From Poecilobothrus nobilitatus (Eukaryota; Arthropoda; Insecta; Diptera; Dolichopodidae), in assembly GCA_947095535.1 (NCBI GenBank), contig OX352772.1, positions 168,540,613 to 168,604,612 on the forward strand: a DNA stretch of 64,000 nt, in the 5' to 3' direction. Both the position numbers and the translations under genes were made by a program. A model generated the notes under the pieces. The model ran no database searches. It saw nothing but the letters and a program-made list of their open reading frames with translations, and was not told the DNA's origin. Positions 1 to 10,790 of the stretch are shown here, one piece after another; the stretch's first letter is position 1, and each line of letters opens with the position of its first letter.

Positions 1-437
1 AAATTTAAAAATAATCTATTGAAAAATACAAAAAAAATAACTATAACAACTGAAATATTTAAAAATAAAAATGAAAATATCGGTGAAACAGCTGATATAG
101 TCNNNNNNNNNNNNNNNNNNNNNNNNNNNNNNNNNNNNNNNNNNNNNNNNNNNNNNNNNNNNNNNNNNNNNNNNNNNNNNNNNNNNNNNNNNNNNNNNNN
201 NNNNNNNNNNNNNNNNNNNNNNNNNNNNNNNNNNNNNNNNNNNNNNNNNNNNNNNNNNNNNNNNNNNNNNNNNNNNNNNNNNNNNNNNNNNNNNNNNNNN
301 NNTCTCCCTTTTTCACCACGATATCTCAAATCATTTGGGAATCGTGTTGAATTGCAAAATATAAACATTACAAATAATAAAAAGATAAAGGATCAGCTGA
401 TCAAAAAAATCAATTACAATTATGTCAAACAAGAATT
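1..437 (+). pseudogene. LINE-1 retrotransposon, left part (interrupted)
   Basis: An open frame runs from the window edge through a 200-base gap to about base 437, where a DINE-like element begins. Its last readable part ends with NNKKIKDQLIKKINYNYVKQ. On the far side of the DINE-like element, at 2171, the same strand resumes with VSSADNVNDLVTDMTTRWKN, followed by a non-LTR reverse transcriptase. The two halves read like the linker between endonuclease and reverse transcriptase of one LINE, so I infer they were continuous before the insertion. No domain is recognisable in the left part alone because most of it is in the gap or outside the window. There is no ATG at the nominal start, as expected for an element continuing to the left. 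Confidence 0.55.
103..302. other. Assembly gap of 200 N
   Basis: Bases 103-302 are all N. A round 200-base run is probably a scaffold gap of unknown true size, so frame continuity across it means nothing. Confidence 0.98.
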
Positions 438-2170
438 AAAACAAGTAAATGTAACAGTAAGTCGATGCAACCGACTTATTAATACCCTACACCTGAATAA
501 TTCGAATTAAATTAAAAATCCATAAGTGTTTTTGGCAGCTGCTTGAACTTCTTCCCTTTTCTGTCTTATTCAACTCGAATTTCAAGAACGTAAAAGAGGC
601 ATCCGCTTGGGATATGCTTGACCCCCTTGTATAAAATTTTAAGTTTCTATCTTAATTATTTTCGAAGATTGGTAGTCCTTGGATGTTTGTGTCAGCTACC
701 CGAATTGCCACTCCAATTCATCGAATCCATCTCAGGAACATAAAGAAAACTTGCCAGAACACCATTCTATTAAATTTAAAGGTTCTACTTTTGTTGGTTT
801 TGGAGATATGCTCGTTGCTCTTGTGCTCGTCCGGAAGTTTCCAAAATACGAACCCATGGTTCAAATTCTTTCAAATGTCAGTTTCCAATTTTACAGAAAA
901 GGAAACATAACAGAACACCTTTGTACTAAAAATAAAAGTTCTACCTTTGTTGGTTGTGGAGATATACTCGTTTGCTCTGGGGCTCGTCCGGAAGCTTCCA
1001 AGATTTGAACCCATGGACCAAATCTTCACAAATTTCAGAAACATAAATCAAACATGAAGGAACACCATTCTGCCTAATTTAAAGGTTATATCTTTGTTGC
1101 ATTTGGAGATAATATCATTTGCTCTGAGGCTCGTTCGGAAGCTTTCAAAATCCGAACCCAAGGACCAAATCCTCTCAAATTTCAGAGGCCTAAATCATAC
1201 ATGAAAGAACACCACCCTGCCAAATTTAAAGGTTATATCTTTGTTGGTTTTGGAGATAATCTCATTTGCTCTGGTGCTCGTTCGGAAGCTTCCAAATCCA
1301 AACCCATGGACCAAATCCTCTTAAATTTCAGAGGCCTAAATCATACATGAAAGAACACCATTCTGCCAAAAGTAAAGGTTATATCTTTATTGGTTTTGGA
1401 GATAATCTCATTTGCTCTAGGGCTCGTTCGGAAGCTTCCAAATCCAAACCCATGGACCAAATCCTCTTAAATTTCAGAGACATAAATCGAACGGGAAGGA
1501 ACATCATTGTACAAAATTTAAAGGTCCTATCTTTGTTGGTTTTGAAAATAATCTCATTTGCTCTGGTGCTCGTTCGGAAGCTTCCAAAACCCAAACCCAT
1601 GGACCAAATCCTCTTAAATTTCAGAGACATAAATCGAACGGGAAGAAACATCATTGTACAAAATTTAAAGGTTCTATCTTTGTTGGTTTGGAAATAATCT
1701 CATTTGCTCTGGTGCTCGTTCGGAAGCTTCCAAAACCCAAACCCATGGACCAAATCTTCTCACATTTCAGAGACTTAAATCGAACGGGAAGAAACATCAT
1801 TGTACAAAATTTGAAGCTTCTATCTTTGTTGCTTTTGGAGATAATCTCCTTTGCGGAGATTATCTCCAAAAGCCCGGAATCATTCGGAATCTTCCAGAAT
1901 CCGAACCCATGGACGGATTTTGTCCAGATTCGAACTTAGCCTTTCTTTCGTAATTAGTAACCTACTATATAAATTTCATCAAGATAGCATCATTATTTTA
2001 GTTGAGTTATCGTGCGTACGGACGGACGGACGGACGGACATCGCTAAATCGACTCCGGCGGTGATCCTGATTCAGAATATATATACATGTCTATACCTAA
2101 CTCGCTTCCTTTTGGTGGTTACAAACACCATACCAAAGTTAATATACCCTATACTTTAGGTGTAGGGTAT
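438..2170 (-). mobile_element. DINE-1-like element, family A, copy 1
   Basis: Read on the - strand it begins at 2170 with ATACCCTACACCTAAA and ends near 438 with TTTACTTGTTTT. The inner inverted end, seen on the + strand as ATACCCTACACCT at 482, pairs with the start. Outside it lies a short hairpin (AAGTC at 459-463, GACTT at 473-477) just before the 3' end. This layout (ATACCC start, GTCC-rich microsatellite at 2018-2040, inner tandem repeats, subterminal hairpin, CTTGTTTT end) matches that known for DINE-1/INE-1 (Helentron-associated) elements of flies. A second copy lies at 19118-20281 and a 3' fragment at 15222-15398. It is inserted in LINE-1 in the opposite orientation and has no coding capacity. 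The DINE-1 assignment is inference from architecture. Confidence 0.8.
780..1905 (-). repeat. Tandem array, ~146-bp unit, inside DINE-A copy 1
   Basis: A unit containing the + strand words CTCATTTGCTCT, TTCGGAAGCTTCC and CCATGGACCAAATC recurs. CTCATTTGCTC starts at 1261, 1407, 1553 and 1699, giving a period of 146. More diverged copies lie near 970, 1110 and 790. About seven to eight units are visible. Short open frames on both strands here are by-products of the repeat. The unit is homologous to the ~141-bp unit of copy 2 at 19398-20130 (shared - strand core: ACAAAGATAGAA, then AAATTTTGTAC). Confidence 0.85.
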
Positions 2171-4587
2171 AAAAAAATTGTCAGCAGTGCAGATAACGTG
2201 AATGATTTAGTTACCGATATGACCACCAGGTGGAAAAATATAGTAGAAAGAGCTTCCGTGGTGAAAAAAATAAAATGTAGTAAAAAAAAATATTCCGCAC
2301 CATGGATAGATAATGAATGTGTCGAGCTAATTGATAGAAAAAGCTACTGATACAGGAAATATGCTCAAAATAGAGAATCAGAAATAATAAAAATTAAATA
2401 TAAATATTGGTTAAATAAAGCCACATATTTAAAAAGAAAAAAGAGAAATGAATACGATAAAATACAATTTCTAAAAGCAGAAAATAACCCAAAAAAAAAT
2501 TGGCAATATATTAAAGAGCTATTATGTAGTAACAGCAAAAAATCAAATGAATTCTTTGCAAACGATGAGCTAGATCAAAAGGAGAAAACTACTAAGATTA
2601 ATTTATTTAATAACTTCTATGCTAATGTTGGTGCAAACTTGAATAAAAATGATATAAATGTTTACTATCCAAAAATAAGAACGAATAGTGAATTCAGGTT
2701 CAAGCTTTTAAATTTAAATGAGTGTCACAAGCCCATAGCTAATTTAGCTAACACTAAGTCTGCTGGGGCTGATCAGTTGTCTCCATTGCTATTTAAAATT
2801 TGGAAATTTGAAATTGCCGAAAGTTTAACACAATTTATAAACAAATCCTTGACGAGTGGTGAAATGCCATTGAAATTAAAAGTTAATAAAGTGGTACCCA
2901 TTTACAAAAAAGCAGAGGATATCAATGACTTAAATAACTACCGGCCCATTTCTATCTCGTCCGCTTTTAGTAAAATAGTTGAAACATTTGTAAATACTCA
3001 ACTTACTGATTATTTACATAGAGAAAATTTAACAAATAAGCAACAATATGGTTTCAAAAGAAGCTCAAGTACTCATGCAGCATTGTTCGACATAATTTCC
3101 GATATCCAATTCGGTATCGATAAAAAAAAAAAGTTGCAATAGTATTTTTTTGATGTAAAAAAAACTTTTGATTCTGTTGACAGAAATATACTCTTAAGAA
3201 TACTGTTTGAGCATGGTGTAAAAGGAAACGAATATAATTGGTTCTCAAGTTATTTGTCAAATAGGTTTCAATATGCAGAATGCGATGGTGTTCGAAGCGA
3301 GCTGCGAGGTGTTGAGTATGGGGTAATTCAGGGTAGTTCACTAGGTCCTACCTTGTTTGCCTGTTATATAAGCGGCTTACTAAACACTGCATTAAGCGGC
3401 AAACCATGTATGTACGCAGATGACTTAGCTATTGTATACACAGAGATACATATAGGTTTTTAGAAGAGAAAATAAATGCAGATATGTTTAAGGTACAGAA
3501 TTGGATGAAGAACCACAGTCTAACAATAAATGGAAGCAAAACTAAATGTATGTTATTTAGGAAAAAAGCTAACGATCATTTAAAAATAATATTTGAAAAT
3601 TCAGAGGTAGAAGTAGTATATAGCTATAAATATTTAGGCGTTATTGTTGACGATAACCTCACTTTCGAGCCACAAATTCAGGAGCAACTGAAAAAAGTAA
3701 GAAAAACGGCAGGGATCTTTAAATTGATAGGTGATAGAATTCCTTTTAATCTAAAAAGGTCGGTATATTTCAGTATATTTCACTCTGGAATTACTTATGG
3801 CATTCAAATTTGTGGTAATGTTTACAATAACCAACTAAATTTATTACAAGTGGCACAAAATAAAGCCATTAAAAATATATGTAGATATAAAATAAGAACA
3901 TCAACTCGGGAAATTCACAGTAAACTCAATATTTCACCTTTACACCTTTTGGTAAAAAGTAAATTGGCAACACATGTATATTTAACTACTACAAATAGAA
4001 TTAACTCAAGAGTTATACCGATTGTAAATAATGAAGTCCACGCTCACAACACCAGAAATTCTACTCAGTTAAGAATCATATCGTCAAAAGTCAGATTCAA
4101 CAATCATGAAACTATATACAATACAGCTTATAAAAACTTCAATGAATTGCCTACTGAAATTAAAAATATAACGAACAACAGTGTCAAGTTCAAAAAGAAG
4201 TTAAATGAATACTACATTAATAAAATATAAATTATTCGATTATGATTTTAATAGTTATCTAAATTTTTTCCATTTTATTTTTCTGTTTTATTGTTTTGAA
4301 TGAATTAATTTATTGTGAATTGTTATTATTATTTACACACTTATATAGTTAATAGATTTATTGTATAGCTATTTTTTTTTATATTTGCTTTATTTTTTTT
4401 TTTTTTTTTTGTTTTGGATTACATTTGTGATTACTAGTTTATAATAATTGATTTTGAATTATATTTTGCCTATTTTTGTAAATTGTACACTTGTTGAAAT
4501 TTAAAATTTTGAATGTAGAAGCACTCTATACGAGCATTAGTGCTCTCTGAGTTTAAATAAAAGAAATAAATAAATAAAATAAAATAT
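2171..4587 (+). pseudogene. LINE-1 non-LTR reverse transcriptase, broken
   Basis: Translation gives a non-LTR reverse transcriptase in several pieces. 2175-2350 and on to 3142 give the linker and fingers (KSAGADQLSPLLF, VVPIYKK, NNYRPISISSAFSKIVE). About 3140-3250 gives FFDVKKTFDSVDRNIL. 3254-3463 carries the catalytic box MYADDLAIVY after GVIQGSSLGPTLF. 3484-4230 gives the thumb and C-terminus, with YKYLGVIVDDNLTF and HNTRNSTQLRI. Stops at about 2348 and 3140 and a frameshift near 3463 disable it. An AT-rich 3' untranslated region runs to a short-repeat tail (AAATAAA-like, about 4555-4587). The HNTRN motif near the C-terminus suggests a CR1/jockey-group LINE, but I cannot place the clade. 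It was in one piece with 1-437 before DINE-A inserted. Confidence 0.85.
4520..4544 (+). other. 3'-terminal stem-loop of LINE-1
   Basis: AGCACT (4520-4525) can pair with AGTGCT (4539-4544) around a 13-base loop, about 40 bases before the tail. Some LINE groups are known to have 3' hairpins recognised by their reverse transcriptase. That role here is inference. Confidence 0.45.
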
Positions 4588-5037
4588 CGTTATGGCATAT
4601 AACACCATTTGAATTTATAAATGTCTTGTAAGTAACTACATTGTTATTTGATTTATTTCTTAAATTAAAGTTCATATCTTCAATATTTGCCAAAATCTCA
4701 AAAAAACAATACCTACCTTATACATAATTGTACGCGGTCGGTAATATATACTTGTACATTATCAAACAATTTTTACACTCATGATATTTCCAGTTCATAT
4801 TACTTGTCATTTTCTTCTTTTTTTATTATCTCAACATTTAAGTATTTAATTAAATTAAATCATTCACCCCATATGATTTAACTCATAGTTTATTGCCATT
4901 TAATGCATTTGTTTCTAGTTTCTAAAACTATAAAATGCATTTACTTATTCTTCATCTATATGATTTTGGAAATACACTTATAGTTGTAATAAATTTTTTA
5001 TTATATACATTTTTATTTAATATTTTGTAACTAGTGT
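4588..5037. other. AT-rich stretch, nothing recognised
   Basis: Between the LINE-1 tail and the gypsy fragment. No conserved frame, RNA gene or repeat end was seen. The open frame at 4687-4881 is low-complexity and unsupported. Confidence 0.6.
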
Positions 5038-5039
5038 TT

Positions 5040-5714
5040 AGATTCCTTTGTTCGTAATAATGTACCCAAAAAATTCTGTTTCAGATTTCAGATTTACCTT
5101 GAAGTTGGCTTTTTTGATTTTTCTAAAACTTGTTTGTTTGGAATATTTTCTAGATGTTCTTCTTCTGTTCTGTCGAATATTATAATACTTATACTTCTTC
5201 TGCGTCGTCGATATAGACATAACACAGCTTTTCTATATACTCCTTCAAAACATCGTCAATCATTCGCTGGGAAATTTCGGGAGCGTTACGCAGTCCAAAT
5301 GGGAGCCTTAAAAACTCGTATTTTCAATTCATTGTGGAAAATCCTGTTTTAGCAATATCCTTTTCCTTCATCATAATTTGCTGAAATCCAGATGTTAGAT
5401 CAATTGTTGTAAAGAACTTTGAATTTCCCATATTAGATATAGTGCTGGTGATATCCGATATAGGATAAGTGTCTGGAATAGTTACTGAGTTTATTCTCTT
5501 GAAATCTGTGACCATACGATCCTTTTGGATTCCAGATGCAAGTTGGTCTTTGCTATTACCCAAATTGGAGAGTTATACGAACTTTTAAATGGTTTGATGA
5601 TTCCATCCTCTAACAATTTTTGGACTTGATTTTCTACCTGTTTTCGCATATTGGCTGGATAAGGGTAAATAGGATCTTCTGTAGTAGTTCTGATCTCTAT
5701 GATTTCCTTATTAT
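5040..5714 (-). pseudogene. Ty3/gypsy (errantivirus-like) reverse transcriptase fragment
   Basis: The - strand reads a Ty3/gypsy reverse transcriptase in pieces. 5714-5565 gives EIRTTTEDPIYPYP and SSYNSPIW. 5563-5324 gives RMVTDFKRINSVTIPDTYPI and FFTTIDLTSGFQQI. 5300-5180 gives CYVYIDD, the catalytic box. 5220-5038 ends FFGYIITNKGI. Several stops and frameshifts separate the pieces, so it is dead. The preceding part of the same element (gag end and protease) lies at 11300-11870 on the same strand, on the other side of LINE-C. The provirus at 26986-34411 is a related, better preserved element. Compared with it, roughly 32 codons between protease and reverse transcriptase are missing at the LINE-C junction. 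RNase H, integrase and LTRs are absent. Confidence 0.85.
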
Positions 5715-5762
5715 TTATGGGTCCAAATGTTCAATAACTTATGGGTCCAAATGTTCAATAAC
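5715..5762 (+). repeat. Perfect 24-bp tandem duplication at LINE-C 5' end
   Basis: Bases 5715-5738 and 5739-5762 are identical (TTATGGGTCC ... TTCAATAAC). Short 5' repeats of this kind can arise during LINE reverse transcription or insertion. Its position exactly at the junction with the gypsy fragment supports this being the element's 5' end. Confidence 0.85.
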
Positions 5763-7735
5763 ATTAAAGATGAGTACACAGGACTTGCAGCAAGATGTAA
5801 CGACACAATAAAATACAACTCCGCCTCATTTAATGAAATGGCTAAAGATTATGAAGAACTCAATACCACCTTGAGCAGAACGTCACTAAAGCATAATGAT
5901 AATTTGAAGCAGAATGCAGTGCTCAATAAAGATGAGTTTATCTCAGCATTAAATTCTACTAATGAATCTATCAAATCATTAAATAATGAGTTAAAATCTT
6001 CTATTAACTCACAACTGCAAAAACTTTTTAATTCAAAATTAATCGACACTACTACTGACGTTGCAGAGAAATTTAATGAGCAGATACGTTCATTAAGAAA
6101 AGAAATTTCGAAAATGGGTATGAAACTAGATGCTAATCTTGATACATCTTTTGATACATTTAGATACAACCAAATGTATCTGAGTCGTAACTCAAAAGAT
6201 ATTTGGACTCAGACTGATCAACCTTTCAACTATAGTGCAGATCAGAATGCGTTTATTTTTAAACCAATAAACTACAATACAGTTATAAATTCAAAAAATG
6301 TAACTCATGCTGGCTTTTGTTCTGAAACTATCTCATCTTCAGATTCAATTCAAGATTAACCTGCCACGTTTTCGAACCAAGACACTCCTGAAACTGCTTC
6401 AAAATCAAGCTTCGTAAACAATTCTTTATATAGTGAATTACTTCAGTGCAGTGGTGACAATACAATTTATCTTCAGCTAAACTGACTCTATCAACAATAA
6501 AAGTTCCACAAATTTCCGCATCTACTTCGACATCTTTGAGTTCTGATACTTTGGATCAATTACTACCTGTAACTAATCCTTCTTCAATTAAAAAATGTTC
6601 TTCAAATGCTTCTAAATTGCCAACTAAGAAGGTTCAATTTTTACTTCCAAATGAAAAAGAAATTACTGCAGACGTCAGCTGAGGAAGAATCTAAACCGGA
6701 TTCGGATCTCCTGTCACTGTACTTTACTAAATTTGCAGCTTACACAACTTCTAATTATCTCAGTAAGTTTTTAAAGAATGAGTTTAATTTAAATACTGTA
6801 ATAATAGTTAACATTACTCCTAAGAATCTTAGATTTAAACCGAGATATAAATCTTTTAAAGTTATGGTACCTCAATCCAAAGTTTGTGAAATAATAAATT
6901 AGAAACGATGGAAAAACGGTACTATAATAAAGCTTTTTAAAGAAGAGTCTAGTTCTAGTAGTAATACACCAAAATCTATTTCACATACTAATACAAGTTT
7001 AAACATTAACACAAACAATAATAACACGCATTCTAAAACACTTCTTCTTAATCCTTTCGCTGTTCCTTTTAGTAATAAAGCTAAAAAGAAATTTACAATT
7101 CAGAGTTCATTATCTACCAATAGCAAAAAGTTAATAGTAATAACAATAATAAATTTCAAAGTAACAATAATAATAATAATCGAATTAAAAATAATCAAAA
7201 TAAAAATAAAAATAATAATAATAAAAATAAAAGTAAAAAAAAAAATAATAATAATAATAATTTTATCGATAATAATAATAATAAAAATGTTAGTAATGAC
7301 AATAATAATAATAATAATTATAACGATAATAATGATAATAATAATAATTATAACGATAATAATAATAATAATATTAATAACGACAATAATAATAATAATC
7401 AAAATAATAACAATACTAATATTAATAATAATAACAATAATATTAATAACAATAAACTAGTATTACAAGATCCGCTTGTTTCTCCAATCGTTAGAATGAC
7501 AAAGCAATCTCTAACAGAAGATTGCAAATATGCTCTGTCAAGATTCAGTGATGAGAGGATTCTCTGCAACCTTAGACTTTTCCTAGCCTATTTACATAAT
7601 GATTCGTATAACACCGTTATAGAAGGTAAAACTAGGACTCACCTGTCAGTTCTCATTCACAATGAGGGCCTGCCATCTAATTATAAAGATTTATATGATC
7701 TTATCTCAGATATCATCATAATATAGGCTTCTCTG
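5727..7735 (+). pseudogene. LINE-C ORF1 (gag-like protein), broken
   Basis: The first part (5727-6359, about 210 aa) is rich in Asn, Ser, Lys and Leu with heptad-like spacing (NSTNESIKSLNNELKSS, NEQIRSLRKEISKMG), consistent with a coiled coil. A stop at 6358 and frameshifts follow. 6606-6902 contains YLSKFLKNEF ... RYKSFKVMVPQSKVCEIIN, which resembles the conserved block of jockey/CR1-group ORF1 proteins. A long Asn-rich linker follows (about 7130-7460), then KLVLQDPLVSPIVRMTK and a C-terminal piece ending at 7726. ORF1 proteins bind the element's RNA. No CCHC zinc knuckle was seen. The assignment rests on position upstream of endonuclease and reverse transcriptase plus the SFKV block. Confidence 0.65.
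7130..7460 (+). repeat. AAT/AAC-rich tract encoding poly-asparagine
   Basis: About 330 bases of AAT, AAC and AAA codons. In the ORF1 frame it encodes runs of Asn broken by Lys, Asp, Tyr, Gln and Ile. The apparent poly-isoleucine frame on the - strand is its mirror and not a gene. Confidence 0.9.
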
Positions 7736-7954
7736 TTAAAGAGGTCGAAGAGGATCTTAAGGCTTATCGTAGTCATTGCAATAGCAACTACTACAATCAT
7801 TTGAATCAATAACGTGAGAGTCATAACAAATTTTTTCATCCAAACTCTAAGTAATTACTCAAGTTTCAACCAAACTTCAAATCTCATCTCTTTATTTAAC
7901 GTTACTTACTCTAAAAAAATCTCTCAAACTTTCAACAACATAAACAACATTAAA

Positions 7955-8690
7955 ATGTTTTACCACAATTGTACTGGTATGAGAGGCAAGCTCAGAAGCT
8001 TTTTGTTGATGCCAAGTCGTGTAATTTCAGTGTATTAGTTATAACTGAAACATGGCTCAACGATTCGTTTACAAACGAGGAAATTCTTGATGATAATTGG
8101 TCCATTTACAGAAAGGATCGTGATTATCTATCTGCAAATGTTCGCGAGGAGGTGGTGTTCTACTTGCTATAAAGAATAACTTATCTAGTGTACCATTAAT
8201 CACTGGTACACGTCAATCTTTCGATCACCAATTTGTTAAAATAAAATTAGGTACAAATAATTTATACCTAGGTATTGTTTATTTCCCTCGGAACTCTGTC
8301 AATTCCTCATATTCTGATTTTTATAGTGTATATCACAATATTATTTCAGAAATGCATGAGGATGCCTCAATTTTTGTGGTTGGCGACTTTAATCGTCCTT
8401 CTATTTCTTTTATCGTTGGCGACACTGGTAATTTGTTATTACCGGTTAACTTTCATGACGAAATTGACTTCGGTCTTATTAGCGAGTTCTACGGTAACGA
8501 TTTACAACAAATTATCAGTTATCCTAATAGTAATAATAAGTGGTTAGATCTTGCATTTTCAAATACATATGATAGAGTGTCGGTTAAACTCGCTGATGAT
8601 GTTGATAATCTTTTTACCAACTCTGCTTATCACAACGCACTTATACTCGAGTTCTCCACTTCCATCCCACTCTTGGCCAAATCTTGAAAT
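7955..8690 (+). pseudogene. LINE-C APE-type endonuclease, broken
   Basis: Read over two frames: MFYHNCTGMRGKL at the start (a usual position for the first catalytic Asn), then VLVITETWLNDSFTNEEIL with the catalytic Glu (7969-8172), then after a frameshift LGIVYFPRNSVNSS, IFVVGDFNRPSI with the GDFN motif (8352-8687), and KWLDLAFSN. The expected SDH motif is seen only as NSAYHNALI, so the aspartate is lost or diverged. APE endonucleases nick the target DNA for reverse transcription. Frameshifts near 8010 and 8150 make it inactive. Confidence 0.85.
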
Positions 8691-8829
8691 AATGAAATTG
8701 TATACGATTTTTTTAATGTTGACATTAATTATGCTTTGTCATTTTTATCACATGAGACGAACTGTTAGTTCAACAGGATATCAATTTACTAATCTCTATC
8801 TTTTACTCAAATCTGTTTCAAATTATTGA

Positions 8830-10790
8830 TGCCTTTGTTCCTAAAATTCGCAAAAAGCATAAAACAACAGAACCATGGTTAGATAGAGATCTTAGAAACT
8901 TGAGAAATCGGCGCAATAAAATATACAAAAAACTATAATATTATCAAGCACCATGCGACGACTTATTGAATCTGTATAAGTAACTTGCAATTGAATTTAA
9001 ACAAAAAGCCAATGCAGCATATGAAAACTATGTCACGGATATTGGCAACAAACTTGTTACTGATCCTAAAAAATTTTTTGATTTTGTTAACATAAAACGG
9101 AAATTATTTGGGTATCCCAATTCAATGATATCAAAAGACAATGTGGTTTCTGCTTACCCAAAAGAAATTTGTAACTTCTTTTCTGATCATTTTCAACAAG
9201 TTTATCGTCCAACAGCACCAGTTACCACATAGACTAATTCCTTATCTAATAGCTCAAATTTGCTATTTACAGACGTGTACCTTTCTGAAAATTATATTCT
9301 TGAAGCAATTTTGAGCCTTGATATAATAAAGAGTGCTGGTCCGGACTTAATTACTCCAATCTTTTTGCATAATTGCTTTCACAGTCTAATCTTCCCCCTT
9401 CATTTTATTTTCAATAAATCACTTTCAATTGGGATTTTCCAACAAATGTGGAAATCCTCCCACTTAACCCCCATTTTTAAAAAAGGGGATAGAGCGTCGG
9501 TGGAAAAGTGTCGAGGTATAGCAATCCTTTCGAATATACCTAAATTATTTGAAAAAATTGTCGTTGATAGAATTACTCCTATCATAAATGCAAAACTAAA
9601 TGAACAACAACATGGTTTCAGAAAAGGTCGTTCAACTAGTACGAACCTGATGGTTTATACATCTGAAATCCTGAACCAAATGGAGAAAGGGTACCAAGTT
9701 GATGCAATTTACACTGATTTTAGCAAAACTTTCGATCGTGTAGATTACTTCACTCTGCTAAACAAACTATCAACTTTTGGCATTTCGGGTTCATTTCTTG
9801 AGTGGCTTAATTCTTATCTTATAGAAAGAACTCAAAATGTTAAATTTCGTGGTGTATTATCGAACAGCATTGGGGTCACTTCCGGTGTACCTGAAGGCAG
9901 CCATTTAGGCCCGCTTCTGTTTAATGTTTTTATTTCAGATCTTTCGGAATATCAAAGCAATATACCTCACATTTCGTTTGCTGATGACCTAAAAATATAC
10001 CAAGTGGTTAAAGATAATTCTGATGCAGCTAAACTTCAATCAAGCTTATCAGTGTTACAAGCTTGGTGCACGTCAAATAAATTAGAACTCAACATACAGA
10101 AATGTAAGGTTATAAGCTTTACACGTAAACAGTCTTCTTTAATATATGACTACAAAATAGATAATGTAACTCTTGAAAGTGTTTTTAGCGATAATAAACT
10201 TAATTATAATCTTCACTATGATCTAATAGTTTCAAAGGCTAATCAAATGTTAGGTTTCATTAAGAGAAGAGCTAAAGAATTTAGCGACTTAGCTGTGACT
10301 AAATCTCTTTATTGTTCCCTAGTTCGATCTATCTTAGAATACGGTAGTTCAAAAGCAATTTCTTTTATTTGCATTAAGGAATCAATATAACCCTTTTGAT
10401 TTTGCTAATCTACCTAGTTACACTACAAGACTTAATTCATTAAACTTGCTTTCTTTATTTTTACGTAGACAACTATTATCATCATGCTTTACTTTTGATA
10501 TTTGAATAATAGTATTTCTATCCAATCTCTTAATAACAAGTTTAGACTTAACGATAGTGTTAGTCAAACTAGAAATACTAAATTTTTAATGAACTACAAA
10601 CATAATACAGAGTACGGTAGAAATGAACCCATAAATAGATGTTGTACTAATTTTAACAAAATTAGTCATCTCTATTCTACATCTATCTCCAGAAATACTT
10701 TCAAACACATTGCACAACTACATTTTTCCAATTTAATAACCTTAGACATTAAATTCTTACTTAATCAAAAAAAATTTCTTTTTTTTTTTT
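8830..10790 (+). pseudogene. LINE-C reverse transcriptase, largely open but truncated
   Basis: A linker piece (8830-9235) reads EPWLDRDLRNLRNRRNKIYKK with two stops, then the main frame 9260-10390 (376 aa). Visible in order: KSAGPDLITPIFL (about 24-36), LTPIFKKGD (69-77), CRGIAILSNIPKLFEKI (84-100), AIYTDFSKTFDRVDY (149-163), GVPEGSHLGPLLF (209-221, where Glu replaces the usual Gln), and the catalytic SFADDLKIY (239-247). After LEYGSS at about aa 365 the usual sequence is missing and ends in SKAISFICIKESI, a deletion with frameshift. The C-terminus resumes at about 10380-10790 (NNSISIQSLNNKFRLND, NTKFLMNYKHNTEYGRNEPI). Without an intact thumb it should not be active. Confidence 0.9.

Noticed and set aside
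1266..1939. Several overlapping open frames on both strands with repeated peptides
   Set aside because: They arise from the 146-bp tandem units of DINE-A and differ in frame between units, so they are not coding.
7100..7402. Open frame on the - strand coding mostly isoleucine
   Set aside because: It is the reverse of the AAT/AAC tract that encodes poly-asparagine in LINE-C ORF1, with no independent support.
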